Positions 11,917 through 23,665 are shown, counted from the first letter of the stretch. The stretch is DNA of 64,000 bases from Bromus sterilis (GCA_950022295.1 OX465597.1:398169016-398233015); one strand, 5' to 3'. Translations and numbers: made by a program. The notes: a model not told the origin generated them from the letters alone.

Positions 11917-13119
11917 CTACATAGTACAACCACCAGGTCCTCCATAGTAAAACATTCCGTCTGTAGATAGAACGGCTCCATAACATTTTTTGTGAGATAT
12001 AGAAGGAACAAGTGCTCCGGGCCATGGGTCGATTTTGTAGCCTCTACCACTATCATCAACGAATCTTACATCTCGAACAGTTGCCGATTGTATCCCGGGC
12101 CAATGGCCACTTCCCATTGCAGGACTAGCACTTCCGGAATCAGAGAAAGTGTAACCGCCCCACTGTACAGAATTTGCATTATCTATCATACTATTAAAGA
12201 TACTTTTTGGCCAGAATCCAACAGCGTTAAGGTTGTGATTGTCATAACCAAAGTACAACCACCAGTCACCATCATCTTTCTTCTGCAAGATAGACATGAG
12301 TAACTAAAACTTATTCCAGTAACTAGCAATTAATATAAATGACTATGTAGAGCGAGAGAGTCAATTAGTGATGTTAGCATCTATGCATAAAAATGTAGAC
12401 CACATATACCACCTTATGTAAAAACAATTATGGTAATAAATATTAGTGTCTTCATCAGGTTTTTAATTATTTACCTTGAATATCTTGATTGTGATATTAA
12501 GTTTTCCGTTTTTAGGGTCTAGAGTGTCTCCTGGAGTGATAAGCGCATTTTGTACGGGCACAAAACCATCACATTTCAAGTCATAACATCCAATCGACCT
12601 ATATCCATCAGCCTGTTAGGCAATAAAATATCATCAACTACACGTGATATATAAGGTGTAAACTAGAAATCGTAAACCCCAAAAATTTAAATTTTAAAAC
12701 CCAAAAAAACTAATAAGTACAAAAAGTTCAACCATGTACCGTCCATAGTGTAAAGAAATGTGTTTTGCTATCACCATAGTCGGATGGGCTCACCTGCATA
12801 AACATAAAAATAGTTGATGAAAATGTAGTGATGGAGTAACAACGTGAATAGAATACATGGATTTACAAAAAAAGGTGCAATTTTCACTACAGAGTATATC
12901 CGCACATTCCGAAATTCTATCGGAGTAATCATCGAGGAATTAACATACCGTCCATCCAGCTATTGCAGCATTAAGACTACTAAAATCACCCCCTCGCTGA
13001 TTTGCCACACCCATGTATGATGAGCTTGTTTGGTTATTGGCATTTTGTAAACCATAAACATCGAATGTTTACATGCCACCGAAAATCACGGAGTCTGTGA
13101 AGTGCTCAAATAGAGCATA
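11917..13119 (-). pseudogene. Neprosin-domain (DUF239) protein, C-terminal half with in-frame stop
   Basis: Neprosin-domain proteins are secreted plant proteins related to the prolyl-cleaving peptidase of Nepenthes; most grass copies have no known role. Four minus-strand exons join in phase 0 with GT/AG sites: 13119-12949, 12793-12740, 12612-12475 and 12282-11917 (stop TAG at 11917-11919). The peptide runs through the family landmarks in order: AAIAGWTVSPSDYGD, FFTLWTADGYRSIGCYDLKC, CDGFVPV, DGDWWLYFGYD, VGFWPKSIFN, VQWGG, MGSGHWP and the terminal FYYGGPGGC. That is about 243 codons, roughly the C-terminal half of the usual length. The first of these exons has TAA at 13069-13071. I see no signal peptide, N-terminal activation domain or upstream exon. 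Exon structure and reading frame are otherwise clean, so decay looks recent. The acceptor at 13120 is inferred; a different exon start downstream of the stop cannot be excluded. Confidence 0.85.
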
Positions 13120-14432
13120 CTACATGAAGACAAGACACTAGTTAATAATGCACTTCACACCGCAATACTCTTAACACAATGGTATATTGGAAGCTTTCTA
13201 AATCAAATGAGGAGCATTAAATTAATTTAGTTTACATTTTTATTTTATACAATGGGGTTGCTTCGTGCACCCACTTTAAATGATTTACAGATCTTAAAGC
13301 CACACGAGAAAAGGGTGTTTTTGTACTTTACCATATAAGAGATCAGATATTCCACCGGCAAAGAAAAAGGGGCAGCAATCGCTTATTTCGTGGTTTTTAA
13401 ATTTTGTGTTGCATCTTACTGTCTACTACATGCGTTGCTTCGAATTCTATATGTACCCTGGGAATCCCGTGAAATTTGCGAATCGGTTTGCTGCTTTGGG
13501 CTGATTGCGGCGGTGTTATTTAATTAATCTCATTAGATAGGGATGGTTATTTTTAAAATTAGCGCATGCATACATGTGTTTTGGTACCTGCTTTTGTGTG
13601 GGGGGGCGGACAGAAGACAGATCTCCAGTGTAGCCACTCCCGAAAGTCTCACAACAATATTCGTAATTATCTCCCTGATCTGGCCACGCAGGAGAGGTTC
13701 TACCAGCCGATATCCATCTGCGTTGAAATGGATCTCTACCACCATCGTGTGTGAGCTGGCCTGGCCATGAGATACCATCTCGGTCATCGGTGACACGGGC
13801 AGGAGATCGTGTCAGGTAGGGGTGGATAACCGACGAGTTAGTCTCATCTCTTGAGCAACCGCCGGTCGCTGGCCAAGGAGGAGGTGAAGGCCTTCTGACA
13901 AGAGGCCGGCACTCGAGGATAATTTTAACTTTCAGCCTCATAAAATTGTTCTCGCAGCAGCCTGCCTCCTCTCCCAACGTACGTAACCGGTCTTTTTCTT
14001 TACAGTAGTACGTAATCGATCTTTATAGAACGACCCAAACATGCATCGGATTAAAATATAAAGACTTTTAAATACGTTTGCACCATTGCAATGCACGAGT
14101 AATTGGCTAGTTTATTGAAGGAGGGTGTACTGAAACAAATCCCGTTATACTATCCTAAATCATTGGGTGAAACAAGATCATTCTCTTTTTAAATATTGTA
14201 CGACAGTGAATTTATGTTTGTTCTTGCAAGAAATATAGTTGGCTTTACGGACAACAACAAGAGTCGTAAATTAAATAAAATGGAAAATAAATCTAAGATA
14301 TACAAACAAAACAAAAAAATACGCAAACACCAGCTTCTCATTTGTTTGCAAATAAACATAAAGTATGGATTTGATGAAGTTCATACAATGTCTATGGAAA
14401 TATTTTCCTTGTGTGATAATTAATCGGTTCTA
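13120..14432. other. Unassigned DNA upstream of neprosin remnant
   Basis: A 153-codon minus-strand frame lies at 13516-13977 and an overlapping 87-codon one at 13533-13796. Neither matches a family I know, and neither supplies the missing N-terminal half of the neprosin protein. Around 14085-14115 the minus strand reads CTAGCCAATTACTCGTGCAT, resembling termini of common grass transposons with a GTGCATTGCA motif, so part of this stretch may be a decayed DNA element. The rest is AT-rich and shows nothing I can name. Confidence 0.35.
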
Positions 14433-14498
14433 CTTCCGTTGTTCATATATATATGACGTTTTACCAACTAAAATAGTTTTCTAGAAGGAACGGAAGGA
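14433..14498. mobile_element. Decayed Stowaway-like MITE
   Basis: Short element with CTTCCGTTGTTC at one end and GGAACGGAAG at the other, flanked by TA-rich sequence, as in Tc1/mariner-type Stowaway elements whose termini read CTCCCTCCGTTCC. The termini are degenerate. Confidence 0.4.
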
Positions 14499-14984
14499 TT
14501 ATATTTTACATGTAAATAGCATGCATGCATCAAATCTAACAATGAAATAGACAACCTTTAACTTACATGGTTGACTCCACTGTTCGTTTCAGCTTTTCTG
14601 AGTAGCCAGCTTCTATTCCAGGATGATTTTGGCCTCATTCGACCAGTATTCTCATCATACACTAGTAGACAGACCCCCCTTTCGTCCAGCCCAAAAGAGG
14701 CATCTCTCCCGGTTCATTACAGAGCCGGGACCGATGCCGGGAAACGATCCCGGTTCGTCTGGATATGGCATTGGTCCCAGTTCAACTGGGGCAACGGTCC
14801 CGGTTTTTGCCACCAACCGGGACCAATGCTCTGGCGAGGCATTGGACCCGGTTTGTGGCAAAAACCGGGACCATTGGTTTTACAACGGTCCCGGTTTTTG
14901 CCAACAACCGGGACCAATGCTCTGGCGAGGCATTGGTCCCGGTTTGTCGCAAAAACCGGGACCGTTGGTTTTACATTTTTTTAT

Positions 14985-17497
14985 TTTTTCTGAATTATTT
15001 TTGTCGATTTCAAAAAGTGGTCAAAACGGAGGGCATGACCGGTAATAGATAAGGGTGGAATCTTACAAAAGTTTTGGTGGATCCCTGATGAAATGACTAG
15101 TTTTGTATCTAGAAATGATTTTTTCAAAAAATAAAGAGCAAACTATCAAGCACATGTAGTTCAAATTTGACCCCGTTCAAGCTGAATCTGCGGAAATTTG
15201 TCTTTTTCAGAATAGGTATATAAAAACCATATTACATGGAAACTTTGGTCAATTGTAAATAACACATAGTCTAATATTTTACAAAAATAAAGTGGTTCAA
15301 GTTGACATCAAATATTTGGTAGATCCTTCACAAAAAAACCCTACTTTTGTCACTCGGAAAATGGAAAATGGATTTTTCGTGCAAAGAAAATAAAAACTTC
15401 CTTTGGCAAACTTGTTGGCTAGTATAATATACACACATGTGCAAAATATGAGATCATTTGGGAAAACTATCCTTTCAAACTAGCTGTAACATCGGTCATT
15501 TGGTTTGAAAGTCATGAATCTTCATACTCGATAGCTCATTTTGAAAAGACTTTTATAAGATATTTGCTTTATTCCAAGTTTGTTGTTTTGTATGGTTACT
15601 AAGACATAAATTAGGATGCAACGCGAAGGTTTTACAATTTTTTTTATTTTTTTTGAATTATTTTTGTCGATTTCAAAAAGTAGTCAAAACGGAGGGCATG
15701 ACCAGTAATAGATAGGGGTGGAATCTTACAAAAGTCTTGGTGGATCCCTGATGAAATGACTACTTGTGTATCTAGAAATGATTTTTTCAAAAAATAAAGA
15801 GCAAACTATCAAGCACATGTAGTTCAAATTTGACCCCGTTCCAACTGAATCTGCGGAAATTTGTCTTTTTCAGAATAGGTATATAAAAACCATATTACAT
15901 GGAAACTTTGGTCAATTGTAAATAACACATGGTCTAATATTTTACAAAAATAAAGTGGTTCAAGTTGACATCAAATATTTGGTAGATCCTTCACAAAAAA
16001 CCCCTACTTTTGTCACTCGGAAAATGGAAAATGGATTTTTCGTGCAAAGAAAATAAAAACTTCCTTTGGCAAACTTGTTGGCTAGTATAATATACACACA
16101 TGTGCAAAATATGAGATCATTTGGGAAAACTATCCTTTCAAACTAGCTGTAACATCGGTCATTTGGCTTGAAAGTCATGAATCACCATACTCGATAGCTC
16201 ATTTTGAAAAGACTTTTATAATATATTTGCTTTATTCCAAGTTTGTTGTTTTGTATGGTTACTAAGACATAAATTAGGATGCAATGCGAAGGTTTTACAA
16301 TTTTTTATTTTTTTTGAATTATTTTTGTCGATTTCAAAAAGTAGTCAAAACGGAGGGCATGACCGGTAATAGATAGGGGTGGAATCTTACAAAAGTCTTG
16401 GTGGATCCCTGATGAAATGACTACTTCTGTATCTAGAAATGATTTTTTCAAAAAATAAAGAGCAAACTATCAAGGACATGTAGTTCAAATTTGACCCCGT
16501 TCCAGCTGAATCTGCGGAAATTTGTCTTTTTCAGAATAGGTATATAAAAACCATATTACATGGAAACTTTGGTCAATTGTAAATAACACATGGTCTAATA
16601 TTTTACAAAAATAAAGTGGTTCAAGTTGACATCAAATATTTGGTAGATCCTTCACAAAAAACCCCTACTTTTATCACTCGGAAAATGGAAAATGGATTTT
16701 TCGTGCAAAGAAAATAAAAACTTCCTTTGGCAAACTTGTTGGCTAGTATAATATACACACATGTGCAAAATATGAGATCATTTGGGAAAACTATCCTTTC
16801 AAACTAGCTGTTAGATCGGTCATTTGGCTTGAAAGTCATGAATCTCCATACTCGATAGCTCATTTTGAAAAGACTTTTATAAGATATTTCCTTTATTCCA
16901 AGTTTGTTGTTTTGTATGGTTACTAAGACATAAATTAGGATGCAACGCGAAGGTTTTACAAAAATTTTATTTTTTTTGAATTATTTTTGTCGATTTCAAA
17001 AAATAGTCAAAACGGAGGGCATGACCAGTAATAGATAGGGGTGGAATCTTACAAAAGTCTTGGTGGATCACTGATGGAATGACTACTTGTGTGTCTAGAA
17101 ATGATTTTTTCAAAAAATTAAGAGCAAACTATCAAGCACATGTAGTTCAAATTTGACCCGTTCCAGCTGAATCTGCGGAAATTTGTCTTTTTCAGAAGAG
17201 GTATATAAAAACCATATTACATGGAAACTTTGGTCAATTGTAAATAAAATACGGTCCAGTATTTTACAAAAATAAAGTGGTTCAAGTTTACATCAAATAC
17301 TTGGTAGAATCTTCACAAAAAACCACATTTTTGTCACTCCGAAAATGAAAAATGTGTGTTCAAAATTAAAAAGAAATATATTTTTTCAAAAAAATAATTT
17401 AAAAACATTTAAAATATAATAGGTAACCGATCGGGAAGTTTCAAATTTTTTTAAAATTTCATCACAACATAGACATCAACAAGGTCCTAGACATCAA
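14985..17497 (+). repeat. Left arm: 3.5 tandem units of about 662 bp
   Basis: The marker AAGACATAAATTAGGATGCA recurs at 15601, 16264 and 16925, spacings of 663 and 661 bp. Units are nearly identical, with scattered single-base changes. They carry no ORF over 60 codons and no known domain. The fourth unit is cut by the central palindrome. Confidence 0.92.
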
Positions 17498-17625
17498 CAA
17501 GGATTGATGTCTAGGACCTTGTTGATGTCTATGTTGTGATGAAATTTTTAAAAAAATTTAAACTTCCCGATCGGTTACCTATTATATTTTAAATGTTTTT
17601 AAATTATTATTTTGAAAAAATATAT
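17380..17625. repeat. Central palindrome of the foldback element
   Basis: The two arms meet at about 17500. AGACATCAA (17489-17497) and TTGATGTCT (17504-17512) pair around a six-base spacer, and the match continues outward through GGTCCTAG/CTAGGACC, CATCACAACATAG/CTATGTTGTGATG and the AT-rich sequence beyond. This is the hinge of the inverted repeat. Confidence 0.9.
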
Positions 17626-20578
17626 TTCTTTTATAATTTTGAACACACATTTTTTATTTTCGGAGTGACAAAAATGTGGTTTTTTGTGAAGATTCTACCA
17701 AATATTGATGTAAACTTGAACCATTTTATTTTTGTAAAATACTGGACCATATTTTATTTACAATTGACCAAAGTTTCCATGTAATATGGTTTTTATATAC
17801 CTCTTCTGAAAAAGACTAATTTCCGCAGATTCAGCTGGAACGGGGTCAAATTTGAACTACATGTGCTTGATAGTTTGCTCTTTATTTTTTGAAAAAATCA
17901 TTTCTAGATACACAAGTAGTCATTTCATCAGGGATCCACCAAGACTTTTGTAAGATTCCACCCCTATCTATTACCGGTCATGCCCTCCGTTTTGACTGCT
18001 TTTTGAAATCGACAAAAATAATTCAAAAAAAATAAAAAAATTGTAAAACCTTCGCGTTGCATCCTAATTTATGTCTTAGTAACCATACAAAACAACAAAC
18101 TTGGAATAAAGCAAATATCTTATAAAAGTCTTTTCAAAATGAGCTATCGAGTATGAAGATTCATGACTTTCAAGCCAAATGACCGATGTTACAGCTAGTT
18201 TGAAAGGATAGTTTTCCCAAATGATCTCATATTTTGCACATGTGTGTATGTTATACTAGCCAACAAGTTTGCCAAAGGAAGTTTTTATTTTCTTTGCACG
18301 AAAAATCCATTTTCCATTTTCCGAGTGACAAAAGTAGGGGTTTTTTGTGAAGGATCTACCAAATATTTGATGTAAACTTGAACCAATTTATTTTTGTAAA
18401 ATATTAGACCATGTGTTATTTACAATTGACCAAAGTTTCCATGTAATATGGTTTTTATATACCTATTCTGAAAAAGACAAATTTCCGCAGATTCAGCTGG
18501 AACGGGGTCAAATTTGAACTACATGTGCTTGATAGTTTGCTCTTTATTTTTTGAAAAAATCATTTCTAGATACAAAACTAGTCATTTCATCAGGGATCCA
18601 ACAAGACTTTTGTAAGATTCCACCCCTATCTATTACCGGTCATGCCCTCCGTTTTGACTACTTTTTGAAATCGACAAAAATAATTCAAAAAAAATAAAAA
18701 AATTGTAAAACCTTCGCGTTGCATCCTAATTTATGTCTTAGTAACCATACAAAACAACAAACTTGGAATAAAGCAAATATCTTATAAAAGTCTTTTCAAA
18801 ATGAGCTATCGAGTATGAAGATTCATGACTTTCAAACCAAATGACCGATGTTACAGCTAGTTTGAAAGGATAGTTTTCCCAAATGATCTCATATTTTGCA
18901 CATGTGTGTATATTATACTAGCCAACAAGTTTGCCAAAGGAAGTTTTTATTTTCTTTGCACGAAAAATCCATTTTCCATTTTCCGAGTGACAAAAGTAGG
19001 GGTTTTTTGTGAAGGATCTACCAAATATTTGATGTCAACTTGAACCACTTTATTTTTATAAAATATTAGACCATGTGTTATTTACAATTGACCAAAGTTT
19101 CCATGTAATATGGTTTTTATATACCTATTCTGAAAAAGACAAATTTCCGCAGATTCAGTTGGAACGGGGTCAAATTTGAACTACATGTGCTTGATAGTTT
19201 GCTCTTTATTTTTTGAAAAAATCATTTCTAGATACACAAGTAGTCATTTCATCAGGGATCCACCAAGACTTTTGTAAGATTCCACCCCTATCTATTACCG
19301 GTCATGCCCTCCGTTTTGACTACTTTTTGAAATCGACAAAAATAATTCAAAAAAAATAAAAAAATTGTAAAACCTTCGCGTTGCATCCTAATTTATGTCT
19401 TAGTAACCATACAAAACAAAAAACTTGGAATAAAGCAAATATCTTATAAAAGTCTTTTCAAAATGAGCTATCGAGTATGAAGATTCATGACTTTCAAGCC
19501 AAATGACCGATGTTACAGCTAGTTTGAAAGGATAGTTTTCCCAAATGATCTCATATTTTGCACATGTGTGTATATTATACTAGCCAACAAGTTTGCCAAA
19601 GGAAGTTTTTATTTTCTTTGCACGAAAAATCCATTTTCCATTTTCCGAGTGACAAAAGTAGGGGGTTTTTGTGAAGGATCTACCAAATATTTGATGTCAA
19701 CTTGAACCACTTTATTTTTGTAAAATATTAGACCATGTGTTATTTACAATCGACCAAAGTTTCCATGTAATATGGTTTTTATATACCTATTCTGAAAAAG
19801 ACAAATTTCCGCAGATTCAGTTGGAACGGGGTCAAATTTGAACTACATGTGCTTGATAGTTTGCTCTTTATTTTTTGAAAAAATCATTTCTAGATACAAA
19901 ACTAGTCATTTCATCAGGGATCCACCAAGACTTTTGTAAGATTCCACCCCTATCTATTACCGGTCATGCCCTCCGTTTTGACTACTTTTTGAAATCGACA
20001 AAAATAATTCAAAAAAAATAAAAAAATTGTAAAACCTTCGCGTTGCATCCTAATTTATGTCTTAGTAACCATACAAAACAACAAACTTGGAATAAAGCAA
20101 ATATCTTATAAAAGTCTTTTCAAAATGAGCTATCGAGTATGAAGATTCATGACTTTCAAGCCAAATGACCGATGTTACAGCTAGTTTGAAAGGATAGTTT
20201 TCCCAAATGATCTCATATTTTGCACATGTGTGTATGTTATACTAGCCAACAAGTTTGCCAAAGGAAGTTTTTATTTTCTTTGCACAAAAAATCCATTTTC
20301 CATTTTCCGAGTGACAAAAGTAGGGGTTTTTTGTGAAGGATCTACCAAATATTTGATGTCAACTTGAACCACTTTATTTTTGTAAAATATTAGACCATGT
20401 GTTATTTACAATTGACCAAAGTTTCCATGTAATATGGTTTTTATATACCTATTCTGAAAAAGACAAAGTTCCGCAGATTCAGCTGGAACGGGGTCAAATT
20501 TGAACTACATGGGCTTGATAGTTTGCTCTTTATTTTTTGAAAAAATCATTTCTAGATACAAAACTAGTCATTTCATCA
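17504..20578 (-). repeat. Right arm: about 4.5 inverted units of about 662 bp
   Basis: The same units in reverse orientation. TTTATGTCTT recurs at 18068, 18730, 19392 and 20054, all 662 bp apart. The arm has one more unit junction than the left arm and is broken near its outer end by an LTR-A-derived fragment. Confidence 0.92.
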
Positions 20579-20912
20579 AAGTAAATGCTATTGTGTGATC
20601 AAAGTAATTCATATTGAAATGTGTATGATATGCCTCTGATGTGCAATTGAAATGTGGTATGTTGCTATGGTTCAAGTTGCACAAGCATTTGAAATAAATT
20701 TGATTTAATTCCAATTAATCCAAATAGCAAATGCTACTGGTCCCATTTTAAATTCAACTCAAACATAGTTCAAAGTTGGATATTTGGATAGATTATTTTC
20801 TCCTGATCATTTTTCATATATTATATGTTAAATTTGGAGTTAATATGAGTTTTCTATGAATTTTCAAAGTTTCACTTAATTTCTGCCATTTTCTGATTTA
20901 TTCTTTAATCAG
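20579..20912 (-). mobile_element. LTR-A fragment inside the CACTA right arm
   Basis: About 330 bp match LTR-A in reverse orientation (compare 39950-40250: the TTGATTTAATTCCA, AGCAAATGCTACTG and TCTCCTGATCATTTTTCATA segments). The fragment replaces about 135 bp of a unit: unit sequence stops at ...CATTTCATCA (20578) and resumes at AAAAAATAAAAAAATTG. No terminal motif or target duplication is present, so it was not inserted by LTR integration. Confidence 0.8.
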
Positions 20913-21194
20913 AAAAAATAAAAAAATTGTAAAACCAACGGTCCCGGTTTTTGCCAACAACCGGGACCAATGCTAACCAACGGTCCCGGTTTTTGCCACC
21001 AACCGGGACCAATGCCTCGCCAGAGCATTGGTCCCGGTTGGTGGCAAAAACCGGGACCGTTGCCCCAGTTGAACCGGGACCAATGCCATATCCAGACGAA
21101 CCGGGACCGTTGCCCGGCATCGGTCCCGGTTCTGTAATGAACCGGGAGCGATGCCTCTTTTGGGCTGGACGAAAGGGGGGTCTGTCTACTAGTG

Positions 21195-21466
21195 ACAAGA
21201 ATAGAAGCGTGTGTAGACATCAAGCTATTTCTGGCGCCGTTGCCGGAGAGGTAAGCGTTTGAAGGTATATCTTTAGATCTTGCAATTAAATCTTTTCGTT
21301 TCTAGTTTTTATTTTTCACTAGTTAGGCTTATGGAAAACTGCACTCTTAGTTTGCTGCTTGGGGGAGGCCGCCTCGCCACACCCTTGGTAGAGAAGTCTC
21401 CTCCACCTATTGAATGTATCCCATTTAGAATACCACTTGGGATAATTGAAATAATTAGGAACTAGC
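21195..21466 (+). mobile_element. Athila-type Gypsy 5' fragment: primer site and gag start
   Basis: TGGCGCCGTTGCCGG at 21232-21246 is the Asp-tRNA-type primer site typical of Athila elements. It is followed by the usual leader (GAAGGTATATCTTTAGATCT) and a gag start at 21331. The frame 21331-21465 contains GGGRLATPLVEKSPPPIE and IPFRIPLGIIE, which match the gag N-terminus of Sabrina-type Athila elements as I remember it, and then stops. Only about 35 bp before the primer site remain between it and the CACTA end. Orientation is opposite to the Athila gag at 31437-31846, so these are two elements. Confidence 0.75.
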
Positions 21467-21564
21467 GGGAAAAAATGTGCGGCTTGATTTACCACGCATT
21501 ATTTTTGATGTACAATTTACCACACATTATTAATCTTGATAATGTTGCCTTGTTATCAAGTATA

Positions 21565-21829
21565 CTCCCTCCGTTCCTTGATATAAGGTGCCTAAGCTTT
21601 TTGCACGGATATTAACGCATACAGGTAATGCTACAATTGAACTGATCTTTCCCTAGAAAAAAATCGAAAGAAAAAAGGTTCAAATCAGCCAATAATAGAA
21701 AAGGGACTCTCCATTCTATCTCTTTTCGTAGTTATATTTACCGAGATGAGTGGTATAATACCAATATGCCATGTATTTTGGAAAAAAAAATCAAAACCTT
21801 AGGCACCTTATATCAAGGAACGGAGGGAG
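21565..21829. mobile_element. Stowaway MITE (Tc1/mariner type)
   Basis: 265 bp with termini CTCCCTCCGTTCCTTGATAT and the exact complement at the right end, extended inverted repeats (AAGGTGCCTAAG / CTTAGGCACCTT) and TA on both sides (21563-21564, 21830-21831). Confidence 0.93.
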
Positions 21830-22900
21830 TATTTCACAGTCATATAGAAAAGTGAACAACTTGTCAAACATATTTTCATTTTCTACACGATTTATTCATC
21901 GTGTGTAATGGGTCATCAATGGGTAAAAATTTTTTACAACAATAGAGACTAAGAAATTATATGGGCGGCTTATATATAAATTTGTTGTCCTTTTATTGTT
22001 TTCTTACAGCGATAATTCTTACTATCTATCTTCCAAAAAATAAATTTGTAAGAAAATTTTCATTGATAGTTTAATAGCACAATGTATATAGCTAGCTAGA
22101 GTGATGTGTGCATGGATGCATGCACGTTCGCTAGTACTTAGCAGCGAGGTGCCGCCCTCGTCCTGGCGGCAGGCGGCAGGTGCCAGCACAGGGGGTGCCG
22201 CCCCGGGCCGTGGCGGCAGGTGTCCATGTGGCAGGGTGTCGTCGTTGGCTTTGACGGTGGGGCTCGCGTTGTACCGTGTTATCATTGTCAGGTCATCTCT
22301 TTTAATATTGATCTTTAGAGATGGTCTTTTTTGACAATAAATTAGATAGGGTGGTCTTTTTTGACAAAAAATCATGTAATCTATACCTCATATTGTTGTA
22401 GCATCTTCGGCACCGGTTGGTGCAGTTGTGTTTATTTTATTAAATCAATACCATGCTCATATTACTCAACGGTCCCTTTTAGTTACCCATCTAAGAAAAT
22501 TTAGTGATTCATAAATATTTATGGATGATGCATTGCTTCACATGATTTGTTTCTTCTGTTTTTCTTCTTGGTTTATTGGGAAAAATATGATATGGGTAAA
22601 TGGGTAAAATATTTTCCGATGACAACTTAATATCTATGGAATAAGGCAGTGACTTGTATGCAAATTTTCTTTCTTTTTAATACTTTCTTTTTTATTTATT
22701 TCATATTCGAGTGATCATTCTTGCTAACTATATTCCCAGCTATGAATTTCAAAGATATATTTTGTTGATAGGTCAATCGTGTATGAATAGTCGAAAATTG
22801 GCATCTGATCCCGAGCACAGCTGGATACGAAATCTCCTCCATTAGTTTAGAGTCGGGATCTGAGCCCATATTGTACCTTCTACGTGTATATGCACTGTAT
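21830..22900. other. Unassigned low-copy DNA with a GC-rich patch
   Basis: Mostly AT-rich. A GC-rich patch at about 22140-22265 lies in a 117-codon minus-strand frame (22022-22375) with a proline-rich stretch (HGHLPPRPGAAPPVLAPAA). I recognise no family in it; it could be a short gene remnant or chance. Nothing else nameable was seen. Confidence 0.3.
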
Positions 22901-23334
22901 TTTTCTGCTGACGTCACTTGTTTTTCAGCGCCCGATGCAGACGAACGTTCCAGTACATCACGTCCAAAACGGAACAGATGGGATCCTGAGCCTGGCTTCC
23001 AGAGTGAAGAAAGCATCTCCCCGAGCTCAGCGAGAGCTGGCCTTGCGATTCGTCGAGTTCATCTACGGGGAACAGATCATCGAAAGCGACGACTTTCATG
23101 GCAAATCCTCCCTCCGGTGTGTAGAAGGCGAACTCCAACACAGCGGCCAAGGACAGGAGCTGAGCGACGGGAACGACAACCCGTGGTGGGGCACCACCTG
23201 CGATGGCTGCCCAGCAGCCTGCGGACAAGCCTCATGAGCGGCGCAGTGGTGGTACGAGACGGCTTGGGCCGCCGCCAGCGTCGGCATGCATGTCGGCTCT
23301 GTAGCCGTTGATCAGGCTGAGCGACATGCTTAGG

Positions 23335-23665
23335 CTAATGAACCTCTTGAGGTCGCCGCCGCCGTTGTGGGTGTGCGCCGCCATTTCGCCGTCGACTGCC
23401 GCGTCCATGGCTGTCATGGAGACGAGCGACCACAGGTGGTCGTGTGGTGAGCGGAGTGGAGGAGTCTTTGTCGTGCAGTGGGAACTGGAGCGGCGGAAAC
23501 TTGTCAATCTCGTGCGCGCTGAGGAACACGCGCTGAGGAGCCAGTCGATGACCTTGCTGGATTGGCTGAGGACGAGGCGGTCCTGGAGGTCGTGAGCGCG
23601 AAGAGGCACACCCGGAGGCCGCGCATGCCCTTGACGGTTCTCACCTTGCTGCCGAACACGCGCGA
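23335..23665 (-). pseudogene. TCP-domain transcription factor, frameshifted remnant (CIN class)
   Basis: TCP proteins are plant-specific bHLH-like DNA-binding factors that control leaf and flower growth. On the minus strand, pieces of one TCP domain appear in order but in different frames: SKVRTVKGMRGLRVCLFA (about 23663-23599; basic region), HDLQDRLVLSQSSKVIDWLL (about 23597-23535; helix-loop-helix) and HEIDKFPPLQFP (about 23520-23480; segment after the domain in the TCP5/13/17 group). The residues expected between the first and second pieces (the start of helix I) are missing, so a small deletion accompanies the shift. No start codon context or full frame survives. Downstream minus-strand frames to about 22914 are GC-rich and may hold C-terminal remnants, but I could not match them. 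The assignment rests on remembered family motifs and is strong for TCP, weaker for the subgroup. Confidence 0.8.

Larger units (their letters stand above)
14660..21194. mobile_element. Non-autonomous CACTA-type foldback element
   Basis: Both ends start CACTAGTAGACAGACC (plus strand at 14660, minus strand at 21194). Subterminal regions of more than 200 bp are near-identical inverted repeats rich in CGGTCCCGGTT / AACCGGGACC, as in Triticeae CACTA elements. The interior is built from about 662-bp tandem units, in one orientation from about 14985 to 17497 and in the opposite orientation from 17504 to 20578, so almost the whole 6.5 kb is an inverted repeat. No transposase frame is present. The flanking triplets are ATA (14657-14659) and ACA (21195-21197), one mismatch from the expected 3-bp duplication. 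Apparent ORFs in the termini come from the repeats. A transcript across it would fold into a very long double-stranded RNA. Confidence 0.85.

Noticed and set aside
14571..15052. Two 140-codon plus-strand frames rich in GTNA/RSRF-like repeats.
   Set aside because: They are produced by the CGGTCCCGGTT subterminal repeats of the CACTA element and appear mirrored at 20905-21223.
22871..23311. 146-codon plus-strand frame over the TCP area.
   Set aside because: Antisense to the TCP remnant; its openness follows from GC-rich codons on the other strand.
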